Source of the DNA: Bacteroidales bacterium
GTDB taxonomy: Bacteria; Bacteroidota; Bacteroidia; Bacteroidales; Muribaculaceae
Length of the DNA: 44,477 bases
Direction: 5' to 3'
Assembly (NCBI GenBank): GCA_014800895.1
Contig: JAAVFG010000002.1
Span: forward strand, 1 to 44,477
The notes under the pieces are model-generated. The model ran no database searches. It was not told the origin of the DNA and saw nothing but the letters and a program-made list of their open reading frames with translations. Position 1 is the first letter of the stretch; every line of letters starts with the position of its first letter. This document shows, piece by piece, positions 8,240 through 16,591 of this stretch. Made by a program: the position numbers and the translations under genes.

Positions 8240-9581
8240 GCTCCATAACGCTTTCTCTCCCGATCGTCCCATATTCAAGTGTATCACTTGGCTTATTCGT
8301 GAGGCGGTGGGTGCTTTATTCATATTCTCAGGCTTCTCAAAGGCTATAGACCCTTGGGGCACTCTCTTCAAGATCGAGGATTATCTTGCCGTGCTCGGAC
8401 TTGATATATGGCCCGGGCTTGTAAAAGTGGGATGTTTCGCTCTCTGTGCCGTCGAATTTCTTATAGGTGTGCTCCTATGTTTCGGCACATTCCGGCGTAC
8501 AGCTACCTGGGGAGCGGCTGCAATCATGGCGTTCATGCTCCCCCTCTCCCTTTGGATCGCCACTACTAATCCCGTGCCCGACTGCGGCTGCTTCGGTGAC
8601 GCATGGGTGATTTCCAACTGGGCTACATTCTGGAAAAATGTCGGCATCTGCATGGGGGTTGCCTGGCTTATCTTCTTCAACCGTTACATAGGCTGGCTCG
8701 TTACTCCGGCTCTACAATGGATAGCTCTTCTGCTATCGGGCATCTTTATCATCGGCATAGAAGCTGCAGGCTACATGTATCAGCCCCTCATTGACTTCCG
8801 ACCTTATCCCGTAGGGAGTACCATCTCCGACAATGCTCCGGATGTGGAACCGGAGTATAAATTTATCTATGAGAAGAATGGGGAGAAAAAGGAGTTTTCA
8901 GAGGATGCGGATCTTCCGGACGAGGAGTCGGGATGGATATTCATAGATCGTGTTCCTGTCAATCCCCCGACCGTTGATGATCTTGTCTCAATCCGTAATG
9001 AGAAGTCCATGCGACTCTGGGATGAGGAGGGAGAAGAGGATGTGACGGAGGAAATTCTCACTAATGAAGGAGATTATCTCATTCTCGTCATGCCTGATCT
9101 TGATAAAGTATCTATCGCCTCCACATGGAAGATTAATTCCCTCCATGACTGGGCGGAGACTCACGGAGTAAGGATGTTTGCCGCCGTCTCTTCTTCAAAA
9201 AAGGGTCTGGAGGATTGGAAAAATCTCTCGATGCCTGAATATCCTATCTATAGCTCCGAAGATACGGTGCTTAAAGAATTGGTAAGAGGTAACCCAGGTG
9301 TGGTATTTGTCAGAAACGGAGTAATCATTTGGAAGAGCTCTCTCAGAGCCCTCAATACTGATGATTTCATGTCGCCTGACACGGATTCAGACCCTCTATC
9401 TTTCGCGCGCGATAATGAAAAGATTCTATTCAACTGGTCGGGACTTTACCTGATTGTGATGGTTATTCTTATCGGCTTCTCCTTTCTGTCAAAGATAAAG
9501 ATATTCAGGCGGCGCGAGATTACTCATGATGATACGGCTCGCCACGAAGAATCGTCATCGCACGATACACCTGCTCTGTGA
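8205..9581 (+). CDS. BT_3928-type DoxX/MauE membrane protein with thioredoxin-like domain
   Basis: 458 residues. The N-terminal half (about residues 20-200) is a DoxX/MauE-like four-helix membrane unit (GALFIFSGFSKAIDPWGT, CDCGCFGDAW-type PDCGCFGDAWVIS loop). A soluble part (about 215-400) follows that looks thioredoxin-like (LILVMPDLDKVS...VFVRNGVIIWKSS) but lacks a CxxC. Last comes one C-terminal membrane segment (LYLIVMVILIGFSFL). The only in-frame ATG before the first helix is at 8205, inside the DUF1599 gene. The 3' end overlaps the convergent rlmH by 62 nt. A redox role in the envelope is an inference from the MauE/DoxX family. Confidence 0.8.
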   Translation: MHFSHSSNSDSKLHNAFSPDRPIFKCITWLIREAVGALFIFSGFSKAIDPWGTLFKIEDYLAVLGLDIWPGLVKVGCFALCAVEFLIGVLLCFGTFRRTATWGAAAIMAFMLPLSLWIATTNPVPDCGCFGDAWVISNWATFWKNVGICMGVAWLIFFNRYIGWLVTPALQWIALLLSGIFIIGIEAAGYMYQPLIDFRPYPVGSTISDNAPDVEPEYKFIYEKNGEKKEFSEDADLPDEESGWIFIDRVPVNPPTVDDLVSIRNEKSMRLWDEEGEEDVTEEILTNEGDYLILVMPDLDKVSIASTWKINSLHDWAETHGVRMFAAVSSSKKGLEDWKNLSMPEYPIYSSEDTVLKELVRGNPGVVFVRNGVIIWKSSLRALNTDDFMSPDTDSDPLSFARDNEKILFNWSGLYLIVMVILIGFSFLSKIKIFRRREITHDDTARHEESSSHDTPAL

Positions 9582-9993
9582 AGAAGAGACGGACCATCTC
9601 ATGATTGAATGTCATCTTTGACAAGGAAATCTTCCCGTCCGCCCTATCATAGACCGCGCGGCTGAATCCATAAGGACCGCCTACTACAAAAATGAGACGT
9701 TTTCTTCCCGCTACCATCTGCTTTTCAAGAAAAGTTGCAAATTCCATAGAGCTATACTCTTTCCCTCGCTCGTCAAGCAGAATCACATGGTCGCCGGGAA
9801 GCAATTTTGAAATTATCATCTCCCCCTCCGCTTCTTTCTGGCGTTCTACGCTGAGAGAAGCGGTTTTCTTTATATCAGGCAACATCTGGATACTGTATGG
9901 AACATAATGCTTGAGACGTTTGGTATATTCCGCAATTCCATCCAGAACAAAGTCGATTGTCGTCTTTCCGACTGTCAGCAATACTATTTCCAT
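9520..9993 (-). CDS. rlmH: 23S rRNA (pseudouridine1915-N3)-methyltransferase RlmH
   Basis: 157 residues, exactly the family size. This SPOUT methyltransferase acts on pseudouridine 1915 of 23S rRNA in assembled 70S ribosomes. SAM-binding knot motifs are visible: FVVGGPYGFS and KISLSKMTFNHEMVRLFFTEQVYRA. The diagnostic C-terminus ILRGEPYHHE fixes the stop codon. It is convergent with, and overlaps, the DoxX gene end. It is divergent from nadC, with 65 nt between the starts. Confidence 0.97.
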   Translation of the reverse strand: MEIVLLTVGKTTIDFVLDGIAEYTKRLKHYVPYSIQMLPDIKKTASLSVERQKEAEGEMIISKLLPGDHVILLDERGKEYSSMEFATFLEKQMVAGRKRLIFVVGGPYGFSRAVYDRADGKISLSKMTFNHEMVRLFFTEQVYRAMTILRGEPYHHE

Positions 9994-10023
9994 CGCTTTT
10001 CCTTATATTTTCTAAAATAATAT

Positions 10024-10031
10024 TATCTTTG
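10024..10031 (+). promoter_or_regulatory. -7 element of nadC
   Basis: TATCTTTG matches TAnnTTTG, 27 nt upstream of the nadC ATG (10059). On the opposite strand TAAATTTG (10041-10034) could serve rlmH. Neither has an obvious -33 element. Confidence 0.5.
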
Positions 10032-10058
10032 CACAAATTTACTATTTTTTTCAAAGTC

Positions 10059-10907
10059 ATGAAAACAAAAGAAGAATTGATTGACGATCTTCTCGAACTA
10101 TCTTTCCTTGAAGATGTAGGTGACGGAGATCACACCACCCTCTCCACCATTCCCGCTGATGCTATGGGGCGTTCGCGCCTGATTATTAAGGAGGATGGCA
10201 TCCTCTCAGGCGTGGAGATGGCTGAAAAAGTGCTTCATAAAGTGGATCCTTCTATCAAGATGGAGGTATTCATCAAGGATGGTGCCGAGGTGAATAAGGG
10301 AGATATCGCTTTCGTTGCCGAAGGACCCGTACGCTCTCTTCTTATCGCGGAACGCACCATGCTCAATATCATGCAGCGCATGAGCGGCGTGGCTACGATG
10401 ACCCGCCGATATCAGGATGAGCTCCGGGGACTGCATACCCGAGTGCTTGATACACGTAAGACCACTCCCGGAATGCGAATGTTGGAGAAAGAGGCTGTCA
10501 AGACAGGTGGAGGCACCAATCACCGAATCGGGCTCTTTGACATGATTCTTATAAAGGATAATCATATTGATTTTGCCGGCGGCATTGAGAAAGCAATCTC
10601 ACGCGCTCAGGATTATTGCAAGAAGAATGGCAAGGATCTCAAAATTGAGGTTGAGGTTCGCTCTCTTGATGACATCAAGAGAGTACTGGCACATGGCGGT
10701 GTGGATCGGATAATGTTCGATAATTTCACACCCGAACTCACTAAGGAGGCGGTTGCATTGGTGGATGGTCGCGCCGAGACTGAATCTTCCGGAGGCATCA
10801 CTCTTGAAAATCTCCGTCAGTATGGAGAAGCGGGAGTTGACTTCATCTCTGTAGGAGCCTTGACTCATAGCGTCAAAGGTCTGGACATGTCGTTTAAAGC
10901 TTTCTGA
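10059..10907 (+). CDS. nadC: nicotinate-nucleotide pyrophosphorylase (carboxylating)
   Basis: 282 residues from the ATG at 10059. The open frame extends 34 codons upstream, but that part overlaps the rlmH start and the promoter. NadC makes nicotinate mononucleotide from quinolinate and PRPP in de novo NAD synthesis. Typical motifs are EDVGDGDHTT, RTMLNIMQRMSGVAT, the quinolinate/PRPP site RVLDTRKTTPGMRMLEKEAVKTGGGTNHR (read as short parts), IKDNHID and EVEVRSLDD. Near the end are IMFDNF and SSGGI...GVDFISVGALTHS. yraN follows at once. Confidence 0.96.
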   Translation: MKTKEELIDDLLELSFLEDVGDGDHTTLSTIPADAMGRSRLIIKEDGILSGVEMAEKVLHKVDPSIKMEVFIKDGAEVNKGDIAFVAEGPVRSLLIAERTMLNIMQRMSGVATMTRRYQDELRGLHTRVLDTRKTTPGMRMLEKEAVKTGGGTNHRIGLFDMILIKDNHIDFAGGIEKAISRAQDYCKKNGKDLKIEVEVRSLDDIKRVLAHGGVDRIMFDNFTPELTKEAVALVDGRAETESSGGITLENLRQYGEAGVDFISVGALTHSVKGLDMSFKAF

Positions 10908-10931
10908 AACATTTTGAATAAGCAGCTTCTT

Positions 10932-11318
10932 ATGGAGCGTAGACAGCAAGGTAAGGAAAACCGCGAATGGGGAGCGGAGGCTGAACAAATAGCAGCCGAC
11001 TGGCTCCGCGTTCGCGGTTATATTGTCAGAGAGACCAATTATCGCAGGAAAAATGTGGAGATTGACATTATCGCCGAGCTCCCGGGAGAGATGGTATTTT
11101 TTGAAGTGAAAGCAAGGCGCGGAGATAAAGTCGAGCCGCTTGATGCCATCAATGAGAAGAAAATCAAAATGATGGTGAGAGGTGCTGACGCTTACCTCCG
11201 GGAATTTGACAAACTCTTTAAATATCGATTTGACATAATCACAATCACGGGCACGCCTGATAATTTCAAACTCGACCATTTTCCCGATGCTTTCCTCCCC
11301 CCGTTCTCAAGACGCTGA
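10932..11318 (+). CDS. YraN family (UPF0102) nuclease-like protein
   Basis: About 128 residues from the ATG at 10932; an in-frame TTG at 10914 would add six residues and leave only 6 nt after nadC. It belongs to the UPF0102/YraN family with a restriction-endonuclease-like fold. The core is visible as GAEAEQIAADWLRVRGYIVRETNYR, then EIDIIAELPGEMVFFEVKAR, with the D-ExK arrangement. It has a C-terminal YRFDIITITG strand. The cellular role is uncertain; links to DNA processing have been proposed. It is probably co-transcribed with nadC. Confidence 0.88.
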   Translation: MERRQQGKENREWGAEAEQIAADWLRVRGYIVRETNYRRKNVEIDIIAELPGEMVFFEVKARRGDKVEPLDAINEKKIKMMVRGADAYLREFDKLFKYRFDIITITGTPDNFKLDHFPDAFLPPFSRR

Positions 11319-11375
11319 GGGAGTGGCGAAAATATCATATATCCATTAAAAATAGTGGTGATTTCTTATTAAAGT

Positions 11376-12140
11376 TTATACCTTGGAACGGAAAGTGGAA
11401 AGTGTAACAGCTGTGGCGATTGCTACATTCAGGCTCTCCCCATGAGCATCAGGGTCATAGGGAGGTATGAGCAAAGGAAATGTGACCGACCGGCGAAGCA
11501 TGGGACTTATCCCTTTCCCTTCATTTCCCATCACTATAAATCCTTTCCCCTCCAAGGACGCCTTATAAATATTTTTACCTTCAAGCAGCAGACCGTAGAC
11601 CGGAAGTGAAGGATTAGCTGTTACAACCTCCTCAAGGTTACAATAAAGCACCTCCACATGAGGGAGCGACCCCATCGTCGCCTGGATAGTCTTTGGATTA
11701 TAGATATCAACTGTATCCTTGGAAGCAAATATTCGTTTTATTCCAAACCAATGCGCCGTCCGTATGATTGTCCCCAAATTGCCGGGATCCTGCACGCCGT
11801 CAAGCATAAGGTATAAATCTTCCGGAAGTTGCGCGAAATCCTTTATGTTACATTCCGGCAGGTGATAAATCGCTATCATATCCGGACTGGTGGAGAGGGA
11901 TGATAACTTATCCATCCCTTGCTGGGAGGTCTCACATATCTTATCCTCTGGGATGAAATGTAGAATTGTTTCCGGTAATTCCACACCCTTCTTCATTACC
12001 AAAGCCACCAACGGGTAATATCCAAGCGTATCCGATACACTTTTCGTCCCTTCCACGGCAAATAGTCCGGATTTGAGGCGTTGCTTCTTGCTCTCCAGAC
12101 CGGAATATAACGCCAGTTTTCGTTTTGATAATTCTTCCAT
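11376..12140 (-). CDS. TrmH/SpoU family RNA 2'-O-methyltransferase
   Basis: 254 residues. An N-terminal substrate-binding domain (KRKLALYSGLESKKQRLKSGLFAVEGTKSV) is followed by a SPOUT catalytic domain. The three SpoU motifs are LMLDGVQDPGNLGTIIRTAHWFG, FIVMGNEGKGISPMLRRSVTFPLLIP and ESLNVAIATAVTLS. These enzymes methylate the ribose of rRNA or tRNA. The exact target (23S rRNA RlmB-type or tRNA) cannot be set from sequence alone. It is a single gene, convergent with yraN and divergent from the WG-repeat gene. Confidence 0.92.
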   Translation of the reverse strand: MEELSKRKLALYSGLESKKQRLKSGLFAVEGTKSVSDTLGYYPLVALVMKKGVELPETILHFIPEDKICETSQQGMDKLSSLSTSPDMIAIYHLPECNIKDFAQLPEDLYLMLDGVQDPGNLGTIIRTAHWFGIKRIFASKDTVDIYNPKTIQATMGSLPHVEVLYCNLEEVVTANPSLPVYGLLLEGKNIYKASLEGKGFIVMGNEGKGISPMLRRSVTFPLLIPPYDPDAHGESLNVAIATAVTLSTFRSKV

Positions 12141-12176
12141 CAGTTGTCTGTTTTTATACTTGGCTCAATATTTCGG

Positions 12177-12208
12177 CAAATTTAAATCATCTCCCTAAAA
12201 CAAACAAA
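12177..12208 (-). promoter_or_regulatory. promoter of the TrmH-family gene
   Basis: Minus strand: TTTG (12208-12205), 20 nt, TAAATTTG (12184-12177), fitting the Bacteroidota consensus. It lies 37 nt upstream of the ATG. Confidence 0.6.
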
Positions 12209-12273
12209 AAATTTCTTATTATCGTTTAGATTTATCATTGATTATTCACTTTAGCTATTTAAAACACGACTAT

Positions 12274-12717
12274 ATGGCAAAAGAGATGCTTTGGGGCTAT
12301 ATCAACAAATCCGGCGACATGGTCATAACCCCGCAATACCATGACGCCACTGTATTTGCCGGCAATCATGCTTTCGTAAAAATCGACTGGCAATGGTTTG
12401 AGATTTTTCCGGATGGAAATTTAGGTCCTGAGACAGAGGATCACAAAGTCAATGACAATCCGGTGCCGACACCCGGAGCTCCCGTTCCTGTCCTTATTGA
12501 TTCAAAATTCGGATATACTGATGCAGATGGTAATATCGTGATTGCTCCTCAATATTGCGAGGCAGCACCTTTTTCCGACGGATTGGCAAGAGTAAAGAAA
12601 ACGCCGGCAGGAAAATGGCAATATATCACTCCCGAAGGGAAGTTGGCTTTCAAGTCCGGTTTCATTCAGGCAAAAGACTTTCATAATGGTTTAGCCCCTG
12701 TATTGCTGAAAATTTAG
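12274..12717 (+). CDS. WG repeat-containing protein
   Basis: 147 residues from the ATG at 12274. The open frame's earlier TTG (12238) adds an unconvincing 12 residues. It contains about three WG (KWG) repeats: LWGYINKSGDMVITPQYHDATVFAGNHAFVKI, KFGYTDADGNIVIAPQYCEAAPFSDGLARVK and KWQYITPEGKLAFKSGFIQAKDFHNGLAPV. Such repeats form small beta-rich binding units of unknown ligand. There is no signal peptide at the chosen start, so it is probably cytoplasmic. It is short for the family, which often has ten or more repeats. Confidence 0.82.
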   Translation: MAKEMLWGYINKSGDMVITPQYHDATVFAGNHAFVKIDWQWFEIFPDGNLGPETEDHKVNDNPVPTPGAPVPVLIDSKFGYTDADGNIVIAPQYCEAAPFSDGLARVKKTPAGKWQYITPEGKLAFKSGFIQAKDFHNGLAPVLLKI

Positions 12718-12758
12718 ACTTCATTGTTTACAAGGTTGAAGATGGGCAATAGAAACTG

Positions 12759-12789
12759 TTGACGGATAGCAAAAATTTTTCTACCTTTG
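12759..12789 (+). promoter_or_regulatory. promoter of nfo
   Basis: TTG (12759-12761), 20 nt, TACCTTTG (12782-12789). This is a good Bacteroidota promoter. It predicts a start near 12796 and a roughly 100-nt leader before the nfo ATG. Confidence 0.65.
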
Positions 12790-12813
12790 TAAGATAATTA
12801 GACTGCACTCATT

Positions 12814-12866
12814 CTATAGATGCGCCCCGGAGGTCCGATTAGAGCCGGGAATGTTGAAATCTATGG
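12814..12866 (+). other. structured 5' leader of nfo
   Basis: Two nested helices can form in the predicted leader. CTATAGAT (12814-12821) pairs with ATCTATGG (12859-12866), one G-U. Inside it CCCGG (12826-12830) pairs with CCGGG (12845-12849) around a 14-nt loop. It is more GC-rich than the flanks. I do not recognise a known riboswitch class. There is no T-run, so it is not a terminator. Confidence 0.4.
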
Positions 12867-12896
12867 AAGGGTTACACCAACGATTTATATTACGAG

Positions 12897-13745
12897 ATGA
12901 AATATATAGGAGCACATGTCAGCGCGGCGGGTGGCGTTTCCAACACTCCCATCAATGCCAATGAGATCGGAGCGAGAGCTTTCGCTCTCTTTACCGGCAG
13001 CAACACGCGCTGGGTCTCAAAAGCTATTTCTAAAAAAGAAGCTGAGGCTTTCAAGGCTAATTGTGAAGAATTCGGATACCGCCCGGAAGTGATTCTCCCT
13101 CATGACAATTTCCTGATTAATCTCGGGAGTCCGGATGAGGAGAAGCTGGAGAAATCCCGTAAATCCTTTCTTGATGAGATGCGCCGTTGCGAACAGTTAG
13201 GTCTGACCCTGCTGAATTTTCATCCCGGCTCTCATCTGAACCAGATGGAAGAGGATAAATGTCTTGACCTTATAGCCGAAAGCCTGAATATGATTCTCGA
13301 CCAGACACAGGGTGTGACTGCAGTGCTGGAGTCAACAGCGGGACAGGGCTCTAACTTAGGGCATCGTTTTGAACACCTCGCCCATATCATTGACAAAGTC
13401 GAGGATAAGAGTCGTATTGGAGTATGCGTCGATACCTGTCACACTTATTCTGCCGGTTATGATCTAAGGTCGGAGGATGGCTACACCAAGACCTGGAAAG
13501 ACTTCGATGACATTATCGGAGGTCATTACCTCAAGGCTCTTCACATCAACGATGATAAAAGGGAATTGGGATCGCGTATTGACAGGCATGAGGAGATCGG
13601 AAAGGGCACTTTAGGTCTGGAGTTCTTCCGCCGTCTGGTTAATGACCCGAGATTTGACGACATCCCTCTCATCCTCGAAACACCCAATCCTGAGATATGG
13701 CCCGAGGAGATCGCTCTCCTGTATTCCCTCATTGATAACAAATAA
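12897..13745 (+). CDS. nfo: endonuclease IV (AP endonuclease)
   Basis: 282 residues, normal length. This TIM-barrel, tri-zinc AP endonuclease cleaves 5' of abasic sites in base excision repair. Motifs: N-terminal [51 protein letters not shown], the Nfo signature [39 protein letters not shown] and C-terminal PLILETPNP. The metal-binding His, Glu and Asp residues lie in these motifs. It is monocistronic by spacing (65 nt to the next gene, and no overlap) with its own promoter and structured leader. Confidence 0.97.
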   Translation: MKYIGAHVSAAGGVSNTPINANEIGARAFALFTGSNTRWVSKAISKKEAEAFKANCEEFGYRPEVILPHDNFLINLGSPDEEKLEKSRKSFLDEMRRCEQLGLTLLNFHPGSHLNQMEEDKCLDLIAESLNMILDQTQGVTAVLESTAGQGSNLGHRFEHLAHIIDKVEDKSRIGVCVDTCHTYSAGYDLRSEDGYTKTWKDFDDIIGGHYLKALHINDDKRELGSRIDRHEEIGKGTLGLEFFRRLVNDPRFDDIPLILETPNPEIWPEEIALLYSLIDNK

Positions 13746-13810
13746 CTCTCCTCATAAACTATTGACTTGAAACAACAAATACAATCATAGCATTAACTAA
13801 AATTTAAGAC

Positions 13811-15436
13811 ATGAAAACTAAACCTGACTTAAGTTTCTGGAAGCTTTGGAATCTGTCATTCGGATTCTTTGGCGTACAGATTGCTTACGCTCTTCAGAGC
13901 GCGAACGTGTCGCGTATTTTCACCACTATCGGTGCGGATCCCCACGACCTTAGCTATTTCTGGATTCTGCCTCCATTGATGGGACTGTTGGTACAGCCGA
14001 TCGTCGGCATGATGTCCGACCGTACGTGGAATCGTTTCGGACGTCGTCTCCCCTATCTCATCGTAGGTGCACTCATCGCCGTAGTCGTGATGTGCTTCCT
14101 TCCTAATGCAGGTAGCTTCTCATTCACTGTTTCAAGCGCCATCCTGTTCGGTCTTATCGCGCTTATGCTTCTCGACACCTCGATCAATATGGCTATGCAG
14201 CCTTTCAAGATGCTTGTCGGCGATATGGTGAATGAAAAACAGAAGGGTCTCGCCTATTCTATTCAGTCATTCCTCTGCAATGCCGGTTCGATCGTCGGTT
14301 ATATCCTCCCCTTCGTATTGGTATGGCTCGGACTTCAGAACACTGCCGAGACCGGTAAAGTGCCTGACACTGTCATCTGGTCTTTCTATATCGGTGCGGC
14401 AGTCCTGATGATCTGCGTTATCTACTCATTGGTTAAGATTAAAGAGTGGCCCCCTCAGGTCTACAACGAATATAATGGCGGTGAGACAGCTAAGGATGCA
14501 CCCAAGGAGAAGACAAACGTTATTTCTCTTCTTAAGAACGCTCCTTCCACTTTCTGGACTGTCGGAGTGGTACAGTTCTTCTGCTGGTTCGCGTTCCTTT
14601 TCCTCTGGACTTATGCTACAAATACCGTAGCTTTCAACGCATTCCATACACCGGCTGCCACTACCATCTCAGGTATCAACTACAACGGTGAGGTAATCAA
14701 CGGTAAATATCTTATTGCCAACGGCGACCAGATTATCGTTAATCATGGTAAAGAGGTGTCCGACTTCCTTTCCACTCACGAAGGGCCTTTCAGCCTCACT
14801 ACTGCTGATATCGTAGAGACCCGTGCCGATGGTTCTCTCGATATGAGCGGCGCAAATACCGTTGAGATTGCCAACGCTAAGGACTGCTCTTACATCACTC
14901 GCACTGTTCTCGACGCTTCTTCCAAGGAGTATAATGAGGCTGGTAACTGGGTAGGTCTGCTCTTCGCGGTTCAGGCTATCGGTTCTGTAATCTGGGCAGT
15001 CGTGCTTCCTAAATTCCGCAGTCGTAAGCTCTCATATATCCTTTCTCTCATCCTGGGAGCAGCAGGTTTCATCATGACCGCATTCTTCACAAACCAGTAT
15101 CTTCTCTTCATCGCGTTTGCTCTTATCGGCTGCGCATGGGCTGCTATGCTGGCTTGGCCTTTCACCATCCTTACCAACTCACTGAAGGGTGGAAACATCG
15201 GTGCATACCTCGGTCTCTTCAACTGTACAATCACTATTCCGCAGATTGTTGCGGCAGTTGCCGGCGGTTGGATTCTCGCATTCTTCAGCACTCCCGGTGA
15301 GTTAGCTCCCGAATACCTTATGATGTTCATCGCAGGTATCGCCCTTATCATCGGTGCCGCTTGCGTTCTCTTCATCAAGGAGGGTAATGGCACTGCCGAG
15401 CCTGTAGAGACTCCCGCAATAAGTGAAGATATTTGA
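13811..15436 (+). CDS. MFS sugar transporter, SLC45/GPH-like
   Basis: 541-residue major facilitator. The N-terminal half carries FGVQIAYALQSANVSRIF, PPLMGLLVQPIVGMMSDRTWNRFGRRLPYLIVG, which is the SLC45/GPH-type RxGRRxP loop. MAMQPFKMLVGDMVNEKQKGLAYSIQS also matches this group. About 100 extra residues (275-378) form a loop between membrane segments 7 and 8 that is mostly polar and repeat-free. The family moves mono- or disaccharides, often with protons. No glycoside hydrolase is adjacent, so the sugar is unknown. A terminator follows directly. Confidence 0.83.
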   Translation: MKTKPDLSFWKLWNLSFGFFGVQIAYALQSANVSRIFTTIGADPHDLSYFWILPPLMGLLVQPIVGMMSDRTWNRFGRRLPYLIVGALIAVVVMCFLPNAGSFSFTVSSAILFGLIALMLLDTSINMAMQPFKMLVGDMVNEKQKGLAYSIQSFLCNAGSIVGYILPFVLVWLGLQNTAETGKVPDTVIWSFYIGAAVLMICVIYSLVKIKEWPPQVYNEYNGGETAKDAPKEKTNVISLLKNAPSTFWTVGVVQFFCWFAFLFLWTYATNTVAFNAFHTPAATTISGINYNGEVINGKYLIANGDQIIVNHGKEVSDFLSTHEGPFSLTTADIVETRADGSLDMSGANTVEIANAKDCSYITRTVLDASSKEYNEAGNWVGLLFAVQAIGSVIWAVVLPKFRSRKLSYILSLILGAAGFIMTAFFTNQYLLFIAFALIGCAWAAMLAWPFTILTNSLKGGNIGAYLGLFNCTITIPQIVAAVAGGWILAFFSTPGELAPEYLMMFIAGIALIIGAACVLFIKEGNGTAEPVETPAISEDI

Positions 15437-15457
15437 TCGTCTTCTGAACAATGATAT

Positions 15458-15492
15458 AAGAGGTCGGATAATATGCTTTCCGACCTCTTTCT
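15458..15492 (+). terminator. intrinsic terminator after the SLC45-like gene
   Basis: AAGAGGTCGGA (15458-15468) pairs perfectly with TCCGACCTCTT (15479-15489), 10-nt loop, followed by TCTATT. The T-run is weak, but the 11-bp stem is strong. Confidence 0.75.
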
Positions 15493-15528
15493 ATTAATAC
15501 TAATATTACTCTTTTTACTAATTTACTT

Positions 15529-16461
15529 ATGGAGGAAAATCAGAATCATGAATATGAATATCGCGGTCCGATTATCAACGGCTTCCTTATGATATTCTTC
15601 ACGTTTATCCTTATCCCGGTGCTTTTCATTATTACAATCCTATATGCGAATGATTATAATATAGGACTCTCCATCGCCATCTCAATCCCCCTCTTCATCC
15701 TTTTTATCCTGGGACTGGTAGGCTATTTCATTCAGGAGCCGAATGTGGCGCGGGTGATGATATTCTTTGGTAAATATAAAGGTACTTGCCGGAAAGTGGG
15801 TTACTTCTGGATGAACCCCTTTATGACTCGTAAAAAGCTTTCTTTACGTATCCGTAACATGGATATCGACCCTATCAAGGTAAATGACAAGATCGGCAAC
15901 CCTGTGCTGATCGGTATGGTGCTTGTGTGGAAGATACGCGACACTTACCGCGTGGTTTTCGATCTTGATTCAGAGAGCTTCGGAGGCACGACAGGTTCTA
16001 TATCCAATCGCGCCTTGGATGCTTTCGTGCGTATTCAAAGCGATGCGGCTCTCAGAGAGGTGACCGGACATTTTGCTTACGATCAGACAGATTCAGGCGA
16101 TCCCGATGAGCTGACTCTGCGTGATTCAGGCAATGAGATATCCGACCTTCTTGAGAAAAAGATTAACGAACGCTTGGCTATGGCAGGCATTGAGGTAGTG
16201 GAAGCTCGCATCAATTATCTTGCTTATGCTCCCGAAATTGCAGCTGTAATGCTTCGTCGTCAGCAGGCATCGGCTATCATCACAGCTCGCGAGAAAATCG
16301 TAGAGGGCGCCGTTTCAATGGTTGAGATGGCTCTCAAGACTCTCGACGAGAAACAAGTCGTAACCCTGTCCAACGAACAGAAGGCGTCAATGGTAGGCAA
16401 TCTACTCGCCGTTCTTTGCGCCGACGAGCCCCTCACCCCCACCATTAATGCCTCTGCCTGA
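15529..16461 (+). CDS. SPFH/Band 7 domain membrane protein
   Basis: 310 residues. Two N-terminal membrane segments (about 18-40 and 48-66) are followed by an SPFH domain (VARVMIFFGKYKGTCRKVGYFWMNPF...VLIGMVLVWKIRDTYRVVFDLDSESF). A helical C-terminal region comes next (INERLAMAGIEVVEARINYLAYAPEIAAVMLRRQQASAIITAREKIVEGA), as in prohibitin/stomatin proteins. Such proteins oligomerise at membranes and organise microdomains or protease access. It stands alone between two terminators, so it is probably monocistronic. Confidence 0.88.
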   Translation: MEENQNHEYEYRGPIINGFLMIFFTFILIPVLFIITILYANDYNIGLSIAISIPLFILFILGLVGYFIQEPNVARVMIFFGKYKGTCRKVGYFWMNPFMTRKKLSLRIRNMDIDPIKVNDKIGNPVLIGMVLVWKIRDTYRVVFDLDSESFGGTTGSISNRALDAFVRIQSDAALREVTGHFAYDQTDSGDPDELTLRDSGNEISDLLEKKINERLAMAGIEVVEARINYLAYAPEIAAVMLRRQQASAIITAREKIVEGAVSMVEMALKTLDEKQVVTLSNEQKASMVGNLLAVLCADEPLTPTINASA

Positions 16462-16506
16462 GTAAGCCACTTATATTAGCAACTACTGAGCAATAAGGCT
16501 CTATCA

Positions 16507-16542
16507 AAAAAGAGAGAAAGCTTCACCGCCTTCTCTCTTTTT
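16507..16542. terminator. bidirectional terminator between SPFH and channel genes
   Basis: AAAAAGAGAGAA (16507-16518) pairs with TTCTCTCTTTTT (16531-16542). The arms supply an A-run on one side and a T-run on the other, so it can end both the SPFH transcript and the convergent channel transcript. Confidence 0.8.
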
Positions 16543-16584
16543 ATTTACTTCCACGTAAGACTTTTATTTACTTCTGCGTAAGAC
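16539..16584. repeat. 23-bp tandem direct repeat, two copies
   Basis: Copies at 16539-16561 and 16562-16584 differ at only two adjacent positions (CA versus TG within TTC..CG). The first copy overlaps the right arm of the terminator. It probably arose by local duplication. Confidence 0.7.
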
Positions 16585-16591
16585 TTGCCGG

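Noticed and set aside
10599..11279. 226-codon antisense open frame across nadC and yraN
   Set aside because: Both sense genes are well supported by family motifs. The antisense product has no recognisable domain.
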